64,000 nt of DNA, taken from Dehalococcoidia bacterium. GTDB lineage: Bacteria > Chloroflexota > Dehalococcoidia > SZUA-161. Positions 55,535 to 64,000 of this stretch are shown piece after piece; within the stretch, counting starts at the first letter, position 1; each line of letters opens with the position of its first letter. The stretch spans positions 24,327 through 88,326 of the forward strand of contig JACWAE010000048.1 of NCBI GenBank assembly GCA_014874385.1, read 5' to 3'. A program made the position numbers and the translations under genes. The notes beneath the pieces were generated by a model. The model had not been told where the DNA came from. It was given only the letters and a program-made list of their open reading frames with translations, and ran no database searches.

Positions 55535-56603
55535 TGTAACCTCCCATTTCACAGGCTCCATAGATCTCTCCCATTAATGCTTTGAGGAAATCGGCCTCGT
55601 CCACCGTGCGCACCTTCTCGCCCCTTCGGAAGATGACACCTTTGCCCTTGCCGCAGGCGATGCCCACATCTGCGTCTTTGGCCTCGCCTGGGCCGTTCAC
55701 CACACACCCCATCACAGCCACCTTAATCGGTTTTTCGACCCCTTTCAGCCTCTCCTCGACTATCTGAGCCAGTCCCACAATATCGCTCTCAGAGCGCCCG
55801 CAGGAGGGGCAGCTTACCAGCGTAGGGCCATGCTCTCTCAGCTTCAAAGACTTCAGTATCTCGTAGGCAGCCTCTACCTCCTGGCAGGCATCGCCGGTAG
55901 TCAGCGACACCCTGATCGTGTCCCCGATGCCTTCGTAGAGCAATATACCCAGCCCCACCGCGCTGCGAATAGCCCCGCTCCAGGGCAAGCCAGCCTCTGT
56001 GATGCCCAGATGTAGCGGATAGGGAACCTTTTTCGCGATAGCTTCATACGCCTCTATGGTGGTGGGGACATCGAAAGCCTTGAGCGAGACCTTAATCAGG
56101 TCGAAATCGAGGCTCTCCAGCAGCCTGACTTCCTCCAGCGCAGCATCCACCATATGCTGCACCACCGATGCTTTCTTTTTCGAGGACTTGGGCAGGCTGC
56201 CTGCGTTCACGCCCACGCGTATGGGCACCTCCCTCTCCTTGGCTGCGCTTACCACAGCGGCAACCTGAGCAGGGTCGCTGATGTTGCCGGGATTCAGCCT
56301 TAAGCCGTCGGCACCCGACTTCAGCGCCGCCAGCGCGAGTCGGTAGTCGAAATGGATATCGGCGATAATGGGAACTGAGACCTGTTTCTTTATGTCAACA
56401 ATAGCGCGGGCAGCGGCCATATCGGGCACCGCTACCCTCACAACCTCACAGCCGCACTCCTCAAGCTGGCGAATCTGGCGTACAGTCGCCTTGACATCGC
56501 GTGTGTCAGTCTTGGTCATAGACTGCACTACGATGGGCCCGGCGCCGCCTATCTCAACTCCGCCGACGCTTATTACCTTTGACGCCCGGCGACGCTTCAT
56601 CAT
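55509..56603 (-). CDS. ispG: 4-hydroxy-3-methylbut-2-en-1-yl diphosphate synthase
   Basis: Iron-sulfur enzyme of the MEP isoprenoid pathway, 364 aa. SVGGVEIGGAGPIVVQSMTKTDTRD opens the TIM barrel, and the cluster ligands are in SCPSCGRSE (near 264) and MGCVVNGPGEAKDADVGIACG (near 304). The final dozen residues (MGGYNARESEEL) are unlike typical family ends and overlap the TIR-like gene. ATG overlaps the rseP stop by 4 bp. Confidence 0.95.
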   Translation of the reverse strand: MMKRRRASKVISVGGVEIGGAGPIVVQSMTKTDTRDVKATVRQIRQLEECGCEVVRVAVPDMAAARAIVDIKKQVSVPIIADIHFDYRLALAALKSGADGLRLNPGNISDPAQVAAVVSAAKEREVPIRVGVNAGSLPKSSKKKASVVQHMVDAALEEVRLLESLDFDLIKVSLKAFDVPTTIEAYEAIAKKVPYPLHLGITEAGLPWSGAIRSAVGLGILLYEGIGDTIRVSLTTGDACQEVEAAYEILKSLKLREHGPTLVSCPSCGRSESDIVGLAQIVEERLKGVEKPIKVAVMGCVVNGPGEAKDADVGIACGKGKGVIFRRGEKVRTVDEADFLKALMGEIYGACEMGGYNARESEEL

Positions 56604-57661
56604 GGAACCAGACTCCCCCCTCTGATAACACGCACTATATCGAAGTAGGTTATCACCAGTATCAGGGCGATGAGCATAACAAAACCGATATAATGAATCA
56701 ACCCCTCAGTTCGAGGCGAGACGCGCTTGCCCCGCCTCACTACCTCTAAAAACACAAATGCAATTCTTCCTCCATCGAGTGCCGGCAGGGGTAATATATT
56801 TATTATCGCCAAATTCATACTGATGAAGGCTATGAACTGCAACAGGTAAGAAGGACCGGCCGCTCTCACCTCACCCGTGAGCTGGAATATACCGACAGGG
56901 CCCGTGACCTCGGGTGCCTTCTTTTGCACAAACCAGCTCGTTATCTGGTTTCCCATCAAGACAAAAGTATCTCTGATTGACGAAATGCTCTTAGGCACAG
57001 CTTTCCAGAACGGGTCAGACTTCGTAATATTTCCGGTAGGCACCATGCTCATCTGCACGCCTACCGCCCCTTCGCCGGGAGGAGGATTCCATCGCGGTAC
57101 CACAGTAGCCGTCTTCAGGTTTCCCTCCGCATCCTTTAGTCCTAACGTGATGTTAGTCCCCAAATAAAGATTAATATCATAGACAACATCGCCGATATTC
57201 TGGATATCGTGCCCGTTTATGCTGAGCAAGGTATCGCCGGGCGCAATTCCCGCCTCAGCCGCAGGCGAGTCCGGCGCAACTTGCTCTATCATGACATTGC
57301 CCACTTCCACCTGTCTGGGAACCATGAACGCTATGGTCAGGAACAAGATAGGAAGTATCGCATTCATGAGCGGGCCTGCCGCCAGGGTCGCCAGCCTAAC
57401 CGCAGGCCTCTTGCTGGCAAAGCTCCTGGGCTCGCCGGGGTCCTCCTCCCCCAGCAGCTTGCAGAATCCGCCCAGAGGGATCCAGTTAAGCGAATATATC
57501 GTCTCACCGCGCTTGATGCCGAAGATTCGGGGCGGAAAGCCCATGCCGAATTCCTCGACCTTTATCCCCGACAGCTTGGCGGCGATAAAGTGCCCCCCTT
57601 CATGGACGAAGATTAAAAGCCCGAGGATGAGCAGAAATATGATCAGGGTTACTACAAACAT
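56600..57661 (-). CDS. rseP: RIP metalloprotease RseP
   Basis: A 353 aa intramembrane protease. The zinc motif HEGGH lies at about 20-24 in the first helix. A single PDZ domain (VAPDSPAAEAGIAPGDTLLSINGHDI, about 125-195) and the NILPLPALDGGRI motif near the C-terminus follow. It cleaves membrane-bound anti-sigma factors or signal peptides. Usual position between dxr and ispG. Confidence 0.95.
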   Translation of the reverse strand: MFVVTLIIFLLILGLLIFVHEGGHFIAAKLSGIKVEEFGMGFPPRIFGIKRGETIYSLNWIPLGGFCKLLGEEDPGEPRSFASKRPAVRLATLAAGPLMNAILPILFLTIAFMVPRQVEVGNVMIEQVAPDSPAAEAGIAPGDTLLSINGHDIQNIGDVVYDINLYLGTNITLGLKDAEGNLKTATVVPRWNPPPGEGAVGVQMSMVPTGNITKSDPFWKAVPKSISSIRDTFVLMGNQITSWFVQKKAPEVTGPVGIFQLTGEVRAAGPSYLLQFIAFISMNLAIINILPLPALDGGRIAFVFLEVVRRGKRVSPRTEGLIHYIGFVMLIALILVITYFDIVRVIRGGSLVP

Positions 57662-57669
57662 CCCTTACC

Positions 57670-58809
57670 TCAAAATCCAGCCCTGGCAGCATCCCTGGCC
57701 CAGGTATCGGCGGCGATAATATCTTGCAGGGAAGGTTGGCTTACCCCGCTGTGGCGCTCAAGTATCTTCTCTACAAGACGGCCTATATCCAGAAAGCCTA
57801 TTTTCTTCGCCAGGAAAAGCTCCACAGCTACCTCATCGGCAGCGCAGAGCACTGCCGGATAGGTCCCTCCCTTTTCCGCAGCCTCCCTGGCAATCCTCAA
57901 ACAGGGGAACCTGTCTAAATCCACCGCCTCGAAGTTAAATGAGCCTATCTTGCCAAAGTCCATCCTGGAGCGAAAAACTCCCTCCCAGCGCTCAGGATAG
58001 GTCAGCGCGTACTGAATAGGCAATCTCATGTCGGGAAGGCTTAGCTGCGCCTTTGTCGAGCCGTCAACGAACTCTACCATAGAATGAATAATGCTCTGGT
58101 GATGAATCACCACCTCTATCCGGTCAAAAGGGACGCCGAAAAGCCAGTGCGCTTCGATAATCTCCATGCCCTTATTCATCAAAGTGGCGGAGTCGATGGT
58201 TACCTTCGTCCCCATCTGCCAGGTGGGATGTTTCAGGGCCTCCGCGGGGGTGACCCCGGCAAGCTGCTTGATGGTCCGGGAGCGGAAGGGGCCGCCGGAG
58301 GCAGTCAGGATAAGCCTGGCGATATCCTTCTTTTCCTCGCCGCGCAGGCATTGCCAGATGGCGCTATGCTCACTGTCTATGGGCAGTATCTCAACACCGA
58401 GGCGTTTTGCCTCAGCAGTTACAACCTCCCCTGCCATCACAAGGACCTCTTTGTTGGCCAGGGCGACTGTTTTACCCGCACGGATAGCCGCCAGGGTAGG
58501 ACCCAGTCCAGCTTTGCCCGCAGTAGCCACAACCACGAGTTCGACGTCGGGATGAGCAGCTATCTCTTCCATAGAGAGATGGCTTGCTCTGGACATTCTC
58601 TCACCCCTGACGCCCGATCCTGTGGAGACCAGCTTGGGCTTGAACTCGCGGACCTGCGCCTTCAGCAGAGTGAGATTCCTTCTCCCCGTCAGGGCAACAA
58701 CCTGGAATCTATCAGGGAAAGCACGAACAACCTCCAGCGTCTGCCGCCCTATCGAGCCTGTAGAACCGAGAATTGCCAGCCGTTTCACCCGATGAACCAT
58801 CGTAAACAA
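57670..58809 (-). CDS. dxr: 1-deoxy-D-xylulose 5-phosphate reductoisomerase
   Basis: Second step of the MEP pathway, 379 aa. The NADPH motif LAILGSTGSIGRQTLEVV is near residues 10-27. DSEHSAIWQCL, ASGGPFR and TMGTKVTIDSATLMNKGMEIIEAHWLF-like segments (here QMGTKVTIDSATLMNKG) carry the metal and substrate ligands. Its 5' end overlaps cdsA by 25 bp; the start may be ATG 58809 or 58800. Confidence 0.96.
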   Translation of the reverse strand: MFTMVHRVKRLAILGSTGSIGRQTLEVVRAFPDRFQVVALTGRRNLTLLKAQVREFKPKLVSTGSGVRGERMSRASHLSMEEIAAHPDVELVVVATAGKAGLGPTLAAIRAGKTVALANKEVLVMAGEVVTAEAKRLGVEILPIDSEHSAIWQCLRGEEKKDIARLILTASGGPFRSRTIKQLAGVTPAEALKHPTWQMGTKVTIDSATLMNKGMEIIEAHWLFGVPFDRIEVVIHHQSIIHSMVEFVDGSTKAQLSLPDMRLPIQYALTYPERWEGVFRSRMDFGKIGSFNFEAVDLDRFPCLRIAREAAEKGGTYPAVLCAADEVAVELFLAKKIGFLDIGRLVEKILERHSGVSQPSLQDIIAADTWARDAARAGF

Positions 58810-59618
58810 TAGTACACCACAACACCTGTGAAGACAATGCTGTCGAGACGGTCAAGGATGCCGCCGTGCCCGGGAATAAGATTACCTGCCTCCTTCACTC
58901 CCATGCTCCGCTTCATCTTGGACTCTGCGAGGTCGCCCAACTGGGCAAAGACGGCAATGAGAACACCCAGAATAACCATCTCACTGTAGCTGATGTCTAT
59001 ATCCAGGAGGAGGGCTAAGACGATAACTGCTGCTATCGCTCCGACCAGCCCTCCCACCGCACCCTCCCAGGTTTTCCCCGGGGATACAGTCGGCGCCATT
59101 TTGTGTCTGCCCCAGGCTCGGCCTATGAAATAAGCGGTGGTATCAACTGCAAAGGTAGAGAACAGGGCAAGGAATATCCAGTCCCGGCCATTCCAATCCC
59201 CACCATAAGAGTTCATTATCAAGACCCAATAGCTCAACAGCCATCCCATGTAGAATATGCCAACCACGCTCGCCGCCCAGCTTACCATAACTTTCTCGCC
59301 GGAGGAACGTAGAAAGAGCATCCAGCCCAACGACAGCGCGAGAGCCAGGGCAATCAGCACCGATGTCACAAGAATATAAATATTATCGGAAGCATATTGG
59401 GGAGTGTAATACGCATTGAAGATGAAGAATAGAGTCCATAGGGTGCCGAAGAAGGTCAGGGGCTGCCACCCCCTGCGGCTGACCATAGAGTAGAACTCAG
59501 TAACTCCCAAAAGGGCGGCGACAGCCACTACTATGGAAAACCACGGATTGCCAAACCAGATGCAAGCGAAGAGGATAGGTAAGAAGACTACTGCGCTCAG
59601 GACTCTTTGCCGAAGCAT
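58785..59618 (-). CDS. cdsA: Phosphatidate cytidylyltransferase
   Basis: Makes CDP-diacylglycerol for phospholipids, including those of the inositol-lipid cluster at 44-47 kb. The 277 aa product has about eight membrane helices and the family signature SKMKRSMGVKEAGNLIPGHGGILDRLDS at about 235-262. It is 31 bp after uppS. Confidence 0.95.
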   Translation of the reverse strand: MLRQRVLSAVVFLPILFACIWFGNPWFSIVVAVAALLGVTEFYSMVSRRGWQPLTFFGTLWTLFFIFNAYYTPQYASDNIYILVTSVLIALALALSLGWMLFLRSSGEKVMVSWAASVVGIFYMGWLLSYWVLIMNSYGGDWNGRDWIFLALFSTFAVDTTAYFIGRAWGRHKMAPTVSPGKTWEGAVGGLVGAIAAVIVLALLLDIDISYSEMVILGVLIAVFAQLGDLAESKMKRSMGVKEAGNLIPGHGGILDRLDSIVFTGVVVYYCLRWFIG

Positions 59619-59649
59619 CCGCCAATGAGGACCCCGGGAATAGATTTTC

Positions 59650-60408
59650 TCAGGTCCCTCTTGCTTCTCCTTCCGCTTTCAATCCGCCGAAGCGCCGTTC
59701 TCGCCGACTATAAGCCAACAGCGCTTTGTCGACTTCCTGTTCATTGAAGTCCGGCCACAGGGTAGGCGTGGCGTAATACTCGCTGTAAGCCGATTGCCAG
59801 ATAAGGAAATTACTCAGGCGCATCTCTCCGGCAGTGCGAATAATGAGGTCTGGGTCTGGTACATTGGGGATGTAAAGATAACTCGAGAAAAGTGATTCGG
59901 TAATATCATCGGAACGAATGCCATCCCTGACAATGCGGCGAACGGCATCGAGTATCTCGGCGCGGCCGCCGTAGTCAAAAGCGATGCTCAGTGTTATCCC
60001 TGTATTATTCTTAGTCAGTTCAATCGCCTTGTTTACCTTAGATTGCAACTCTGCCGACAGAGAATCCGCTTTCCCCAGATGATAGAGCCTGACCCCTCTT
60101 TCATGAAGAGCTTTGGTCTCGCGGTCAATCATCTGAGCCAGGATATGAATCAACCCGTTGACCTCTTCATCAGGCCGCCTCCAATTCTCTGTGGAAAAAG
60201 CATAAAGAGTAAGGTACTTCACTTTATAATTATTGAAGCGGTCTACAACACGGCGAACAATATTGGTGCCAGCCTGGTGCCCGGCAAGTCGAGGTAGACC
60301 ACGCTGTCTTGCCCACCTCCCATTACCGTCCATAATAATGGCTACATGGTTGGGCAGAGGTGAAATCTTATTCACAATTGCTGCTGATGATTTATCAGCC
60401 ACCACCAA
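59650..60408 (-). CDS. uppS: Undecaprenyl diphosphate synthase
   Basis: cis-Prenyltransferase for the cell-wall carrier lipid, 252 aa. HVAIIMDGNGRWARQRGLPRLAGH (about 22-45) holds the catalytic Asp, and LYAFSTENWRRP and DLIIRTAGEMRLSNFLIWQSAYSE are conserved. The motif RTSGE reads RTAGE here. It is 10 bp after frr. Confidence 0.95.
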   Translation of the reverse strand: MVVADKSSAAIVNKISPLPNHVAIIMDGNGRWARQRGLPRLAGHQAGTNIVRRVVDRFNNYKVKYLTLYAFSTENWRRPDEEVNGLIHILAQMIDRETKALHERGVRLYHLGKADSLSAELQSKVNKAIELTKNNTGITLSIAFDYGGRAEILDAVRRIVRDGIRSDDITESLFSSYLYIPNVPDPDLIIRTAGEMRLSNFLIWQSAYSEYYATPTLWPDFNEQEVDKALLAYSRRERRFGGLKAEGEARGT

Positions 60409-60418
60409 ACCTCACAGA

Positions 60419-60979
60419 TCAGAACTCCAGGAGTTCGGCCTCTTTGCTCTTCGCTGTACGGTCAATTTCCTCAATGAACTTATCAGTGAGCTGCTGCAAG
60501 CGTGTCATAGCTCGCTTCTGCTCGTCTTCCGACATCTCTTTATTTTCCTTGAGTTTTCGCAGCCCCTCCACCGCATCCCGTCTCACATTGCGCACTGCCA
60601 CCCTCCCATCCTCCACCCTTTTCCGCACCACCTTGACCAACTGACTGCGCCTCTCCTCAGTAAGTTGAGGGACAGCAAGCCTGATGACATTGCCATCATT
60701 ATTGGGAGTTAATCCCAGGTCAGACTTGAGGATAGCCTTTTCCACATTCGGCAGAACCTGCTTATCCCACGGCTGAATCACAAGCAGTCTGGCCTCGGGG
60801 ACACCGATGCCTGCAATTTGGTTAAGTGGTACAGGAGTGCCATGGTAATCAACCATGATATGCTCTACGAGCCCGGGATGGGCCCTCCCCGTGCGGATGG
60901 TTGCCAGCTCGTGCTTCAAGACTTCGACTGCCTTGCGCATTTTGGCATCTGCGCTAACAAAGACTTCTTCACCGCTCAT
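60419..60979 (-). CDS. frr: Ribosome recycling factor
   Basis: Splits post-termination ribosomes with EF-G. The 186 aa product has the helical start MRKAVEVLKHELATIRTGRAHPGLVEHI and the C-terminal NVRRDAVEGLRKLKENKEMSEDEQKR, giving the usual length and tRNA-shaped fold. It is 99 bp after pyrH. Confidence 0.96.
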   Translation of the reverse strand: MSGEEVFVSADAKMRKAVEVLKHELATIRTGRAHPGLVEHIMVDYHGTPVPLNQIAGIGVPEARLLVIQPWDKQVLPNVEKAILKSDLGLTPNNDGNVIRLAVPQLTEERRSQLVKVVRKRVEDGRVAVRNVRRDAVEGLRKLKENKEMSEDEQKRAMTRLQQLTDKFIEEIDRTAKSKEAELLEF

Positions 60980-61078
60980 GGCAGACCCTCATCTCAAAAT
61001 TAACGCCACGTTAAAGTTTCAAAAACTTATTTGAAAAGGTTTCCCTCAGGATGGTTGAGGAAACCGCCTCACCGTGCG

Positions 61079-62312
<1,234 letters not shown>

Positions 62313-62320
62313 ATATCCCC

Positions 62321-63130
62321 CTAACCTTCACTTGTAACAGTTGTTGCTTGAGTCTTCCCGGGCTCTACGGCAGCACCCTGGGCAACGGGCGCCACCCCAC
62401 TAACTTCCTTTACCTCACCTGCCATCTTCTCAGCCAGCGCCTCTCTGTCCTGCTTTCCCTGAAGAACAGCGTCAGCGATCGCAGCGCAGAAAAGCGCCAC
62501 TGCTCTGATAGCATCGTCGTTGCCAGGAATCGGATAATCGATCTCATCAGGGTCACAATTGGTATCAACAATGGCAACAATAGGGACCCCAACCTTCCTG
62601 GCTTCGGCGATGGCATTCCTTTCCTTTGAGGGATCGATAACAAACAGGGCACCTGGGATCCTGGTCATCTCTTTAACACCGCCCAGTAACCGGTTGAGAT
62701 GAGCCATCCCTTTTTCCAGCTTTAAGACCTCTTTTTTGGGCAGGCGCTCCAGTTCCCCGCGAGCCTTACGGTCCTCCAGGCGTACCAGATAGTCAATGCG
62801 GGACTGAATAGTGGAGAAATTAGTCAGCATTCCCCCCAACCAGCGCTGATTGACGTAGAACATGCCGCAGCGCTTGGCTTCCTGCTCCACTGCTTCCTGC
62901 GCCTGCTTCTTACTGCCCACAAAGATAATGTTCTCCCCCCCCGCTACCACCTCTCCAATGAAATTACATGCCTTTCCGAGCAAGACCACAGTCTGCTCCA
63001 AATCGATGATATGAATACCGTTACGCTGGCTAAAGATATAAGTCTTCATCTTCGGGTTCCAGCGTCCTACCTGATGCCCGAAGTGTACCCCAGCCTCCAG
63101 CAACAACTTCATTGAGACGGGCTCTGCCAT
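62321..63130 (-). CDS. rpsB: 30S ribosomal protein S2
   Basis: A 269 aa S2 with [24 protein letters not shown] at the N-terminus, [14 protein letters not shown] in the centre and [47 protein letters not shown]. It has a C-terminal low-complexity tail. ATG at 63130 has GAGGG/AAGGG upstream; an ATG at 63178 would extend it unusually. First gene of the rpsB-tsf-pyrH-frr run. Confidence 0.97.
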   Translation of the reverse strand: MAEPVSMKLLLEAGVHFGHQVGRWNPKMKTYIFSQRNGIHIIDLEQTVVLLGKACNFIGEVVAGGENIIFVGSKKQAQEAVEQEAKRCGMFYVNQRWLGGMLTNFSTIQSRIDYLVRLEDRKARGELERLPKKEVLKLEKGMAHLNRLLGGVKEMTRIPGALFVIDPSKERNAIAEARKVGVPIVAIVDTNCDPDEIDYPIPGNDDAIRAVALFCAAIADAVLQGKQDREALAEKMAGEVKEVSGVAPVAQGAAVEPGKTQATTVTSEG

Positions 63131-63203
63131 TTTAAAACCCTTACCCTCTCCAGCTATCCAATCCTCCCTAGCTACCATAGCTATAAAGGACCAGAGATTT
63201 TTC

Positions 63204-63259
63204 GCCTAAGACTTTTTTAGGCTAAATGACAGTTTAGCATAGGCATACGGAAAAGACAA
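63204..63259 (-). promoter_or_regulatory. rpsB promoter and leader hairpin
   Basis: Minus-strand TTGTCT (63254-63259), 17 bp, TAAACT (63231-63236) with an extended TGC. The start near 63224 is followed at once by the hairpin GCCTAA-N7-TTAGGC (63204-63222). The leader of about 95 nt is long enough for S2 autoregulation. Confidence 0.55.
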
Positions 63260-63287
63260 TAGCCACAAAGAGGGCCCCCTTCGACAC

Positions 63288-63316
63288 TTGACAGGTTTTG
63301 ACTAAGATGCTACATT
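63288..63316 (+). promoter_or_regulatory. Promoter of fmdB-dtd
   Basis: Perfect TTGACA (63288-63293), 17 bp, TACATT (63311-63316). The predicted start, near 63323, touches the CIRCE element. Confidence 0.65.
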
Positions 63317-63323
63317 ATATTTT

Positions 63324-63352
63324 GTTAGCAGTCTTGGTCAATGAGTGCTAAC
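63324..63352 (+). promoter_or_regulatory. CIRCE element (HrcA operator)
   Basis: TTAGCAGTC-N9-GAGTGCTAA at 63325-63351, flanked by a further G/C pair. It differs from the consensus TTAGCACTC-N9-GAGTGCTAA in a single base. It sits at the predicted transcript start, the usual place for HrcA repression of heat-shock genes. Confidence 0.85.
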
Positions 63353-63368
63353 ATGCGAAGAGCAAATA

Positions 63369-63399
63369 GGGCAGCCTCAAAAAGAGGTGCCCTTTCTTT
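63369..63399 (+). terminator. Leader hairpin with U-rich tail before fmdB
   Basis: GGGCA and CCTC (63369-63378, one bulged G) pair with GAGG and TGCCC (63384-63392), followed by TTTCTTT. It could attenuate transcription between CIRCE and the fmdB start. Confidence 0.5.
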
Positions 63400-63409
63400 G
63401 AGGTGTAGT

Positions 63410-63691
63410 TTGCCTATCTACGAATATGAGTGCAGCAGTTGCCGCTCCAGATTCGAACGGAAGCAAAGGTTCGATGAAGAGCCTATAGCTACCTGCCCTC
63501 GGTGCTCCGGGAAAGCACGCCGCCTTATCCACTCAGTGCCCGTAGTCTTCAAAGGAAGCGGCTTCTACTGCACCGATTACGGCAGAGGGGCAGCCTGCAA
63601 TTCCACAGGCAAGTGCAAGGAGCCCGAGTGCGAGGCGAAGACAGAGAAGAAAGAGACAAAGAAGGAAGAGAAAGCCAAGGAGACTAAGTGA
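63410..63691 (+). CDS. FmdB-family zinc ribbon protein
   Basis: A 93 aa protein beginning [21 protein letters not shown] with a second CxxC in [31 protein letters not shown], the FmdB/CxxC-CxxC-SSSS family. It has a C-terminal Lys/Glu-rich tail of about 30 residues. The TTG start at 63410 has GAGGTG five bases upstream and gives the family N-terminus; upstream ATGs lie in the operator region. The stop overlaps dtd (GTGA). Confidence 0.85.
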   Translation: MPIYEYECSSCRSRFERKQRFDEEPIATCPRCSGKARRLIHSVPVVFKGSGFYCTDYGRGAACNSTGKCKEPECEAKTEKKETKKEEKAKETK

Positions 63692-64000
63692 GGGCCCTGG
63701 TGCAGCGGGTCTCCCAAGCCTCAGTCAGCATCGAAAGCCAAATAGTTGCCACAATCAAACAAGGCCTGGTTGTCCTCATCGGCGTAGGCAAAGGTGATTC
63801 AGAGCCAGACGCCCGTTACCTGGCAGAAAAAATTGCCAATCTCCGCATCTTCTCCGACGAGGCAGACAAGTTTAACCTCTCCGCGCTGGATATTGGCGGA
63901 GAGATATTAGTAGTAAGCCAGTTCACGCTCTTGGCTGATACCCGCAAGGGTCGCCGCCCCAGCTTTACCGATGCAGCCCCTCCAGAGGAAGCAGAACCTG
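63688..64000 (+). CDS. dtd: D-aminoacyl-tRNA deacylase (partial)
   Basis: Removes D-amino acids from mischarged tRNAs. The visible 104 codons start at GTG, overlapping the fmdB stop, and read [16 protein letters not shown], then [31 protein letters not shown] and [20 protein letters not shown], the family core. The SQFTL motif is intact. The gene continues past the right edge. Confidence 0.94.
   Translation, partial: MRALVQRVSQASVSIESQIVATIKQGLVVLIGVGKGDSEPDARYLAEKIANLRIFSDEADKFNLSALDIGGEILVVSQFTLLADTRKGRRPSFTDAAPPEEAEP

Overview
The window reads as a chromosomal segment of a Dehalococcoidia-type Chloroflexota bacterium. Reasons, from recognised gene content: a split archaeal-type glutamate synthase with its own ferredoxin, NrpR-type nitrogen regulators otherwise best known from methanogens, a short (171 aa) EF-Ts, menaquinone-type UbiE, an inositol-phosphate lipid cluster, and roughly 50% GC coding sequence with genes tightly packed on both strands. 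No rRNA, tRNA or CRISPR array was found. The taxonomic call is inference from gene content; no search was possible.

Layout. 1-0.5 kb: mraZ on the minus strand with a four-repeat MraZ box. 0.6-1.0 kb: an IS1380-like transposase remnant and small hairpins. 1.0-8.1 kb: complete F-type ATP synthase operon atpZ-B-E-F-H-A-G-D-C, in which subunit b carries a lipoprotein signal. 8.1-13.3 kb (minus strand): rex, ubiE/menG, gmk, remA-like, aroA, tyrA and an M50 metalloprotease. 13.3-16.5 kb: an AT-rich accessory insertion bounded by nested direct repeats, holding a toxin-antitoxin pair, a DUF4238 gene and an unrecognised partner. 16.55-16.86 kb: an apparent structured non-coding RNA with a strong promoter and terminator. 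17-18.7 kb: thiamine-binding-like, LiaF-like and PspC genes.

19.1-35.0 kb is a nitrogen-assimilation block: ferredoxin, hisH, NAD(P)H oxidoreductase, split glutamate synthase (glutaminase, FMN and GXGXG subunits), hisF, nrpR1, an orphan OmpR/GlnR-like regulator with a degenerate receiver, two amtB copies, PII, glnA, nadE and nrpR2. Both amtB copies have the same promoter architecture: GTAAC/GAAAC half-sites on an 11 bp period, a -10 hexamer 10 bp further on, a leader of about 40 nt, and an 11 bp perfect inverted repeat of unrelated sequence whose 3' arm ends in the start codon. I regard this as the most interesting signal in the window. Ammonium enters through AmtB, is fixed by GlnA and passed to glutamate by the ferredoxin-linked synthase. 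PII, NrpR and the GlnR-like protein are the likely sensors.

35-43 kb: a small Cys-motif protein, an AT-rich two-component system with a PepSY protein and lipoprotein, DedA, EtfAB, two CvpA paralogues and endonuclease V. 43.0-44.1 kb: prfB with its programmed +1 frameshift. 44.1-47.8 kb: inositol-lipid genes (phosphatidyltransferase, GT4 glycosyltransferase, inositol-phosphate synthase) divergent from a PHP phosphoesterase. 47.8-63.1 kb (minus strand): a long housekeeping run rpsB-tsf-pyrH-frr-uppS-cdsA-dxr-rseP-ispG-[TIR-like gene]-proS-nusA-ylxR-infB-rbfA-truB, with an intrinsic terminator in the nusA leader and a TIR-like effector inserted between ispG and proS. 63.3-64.0 kb: a CIRCE operator driving fmdB-dtd; dtd runs off the window.
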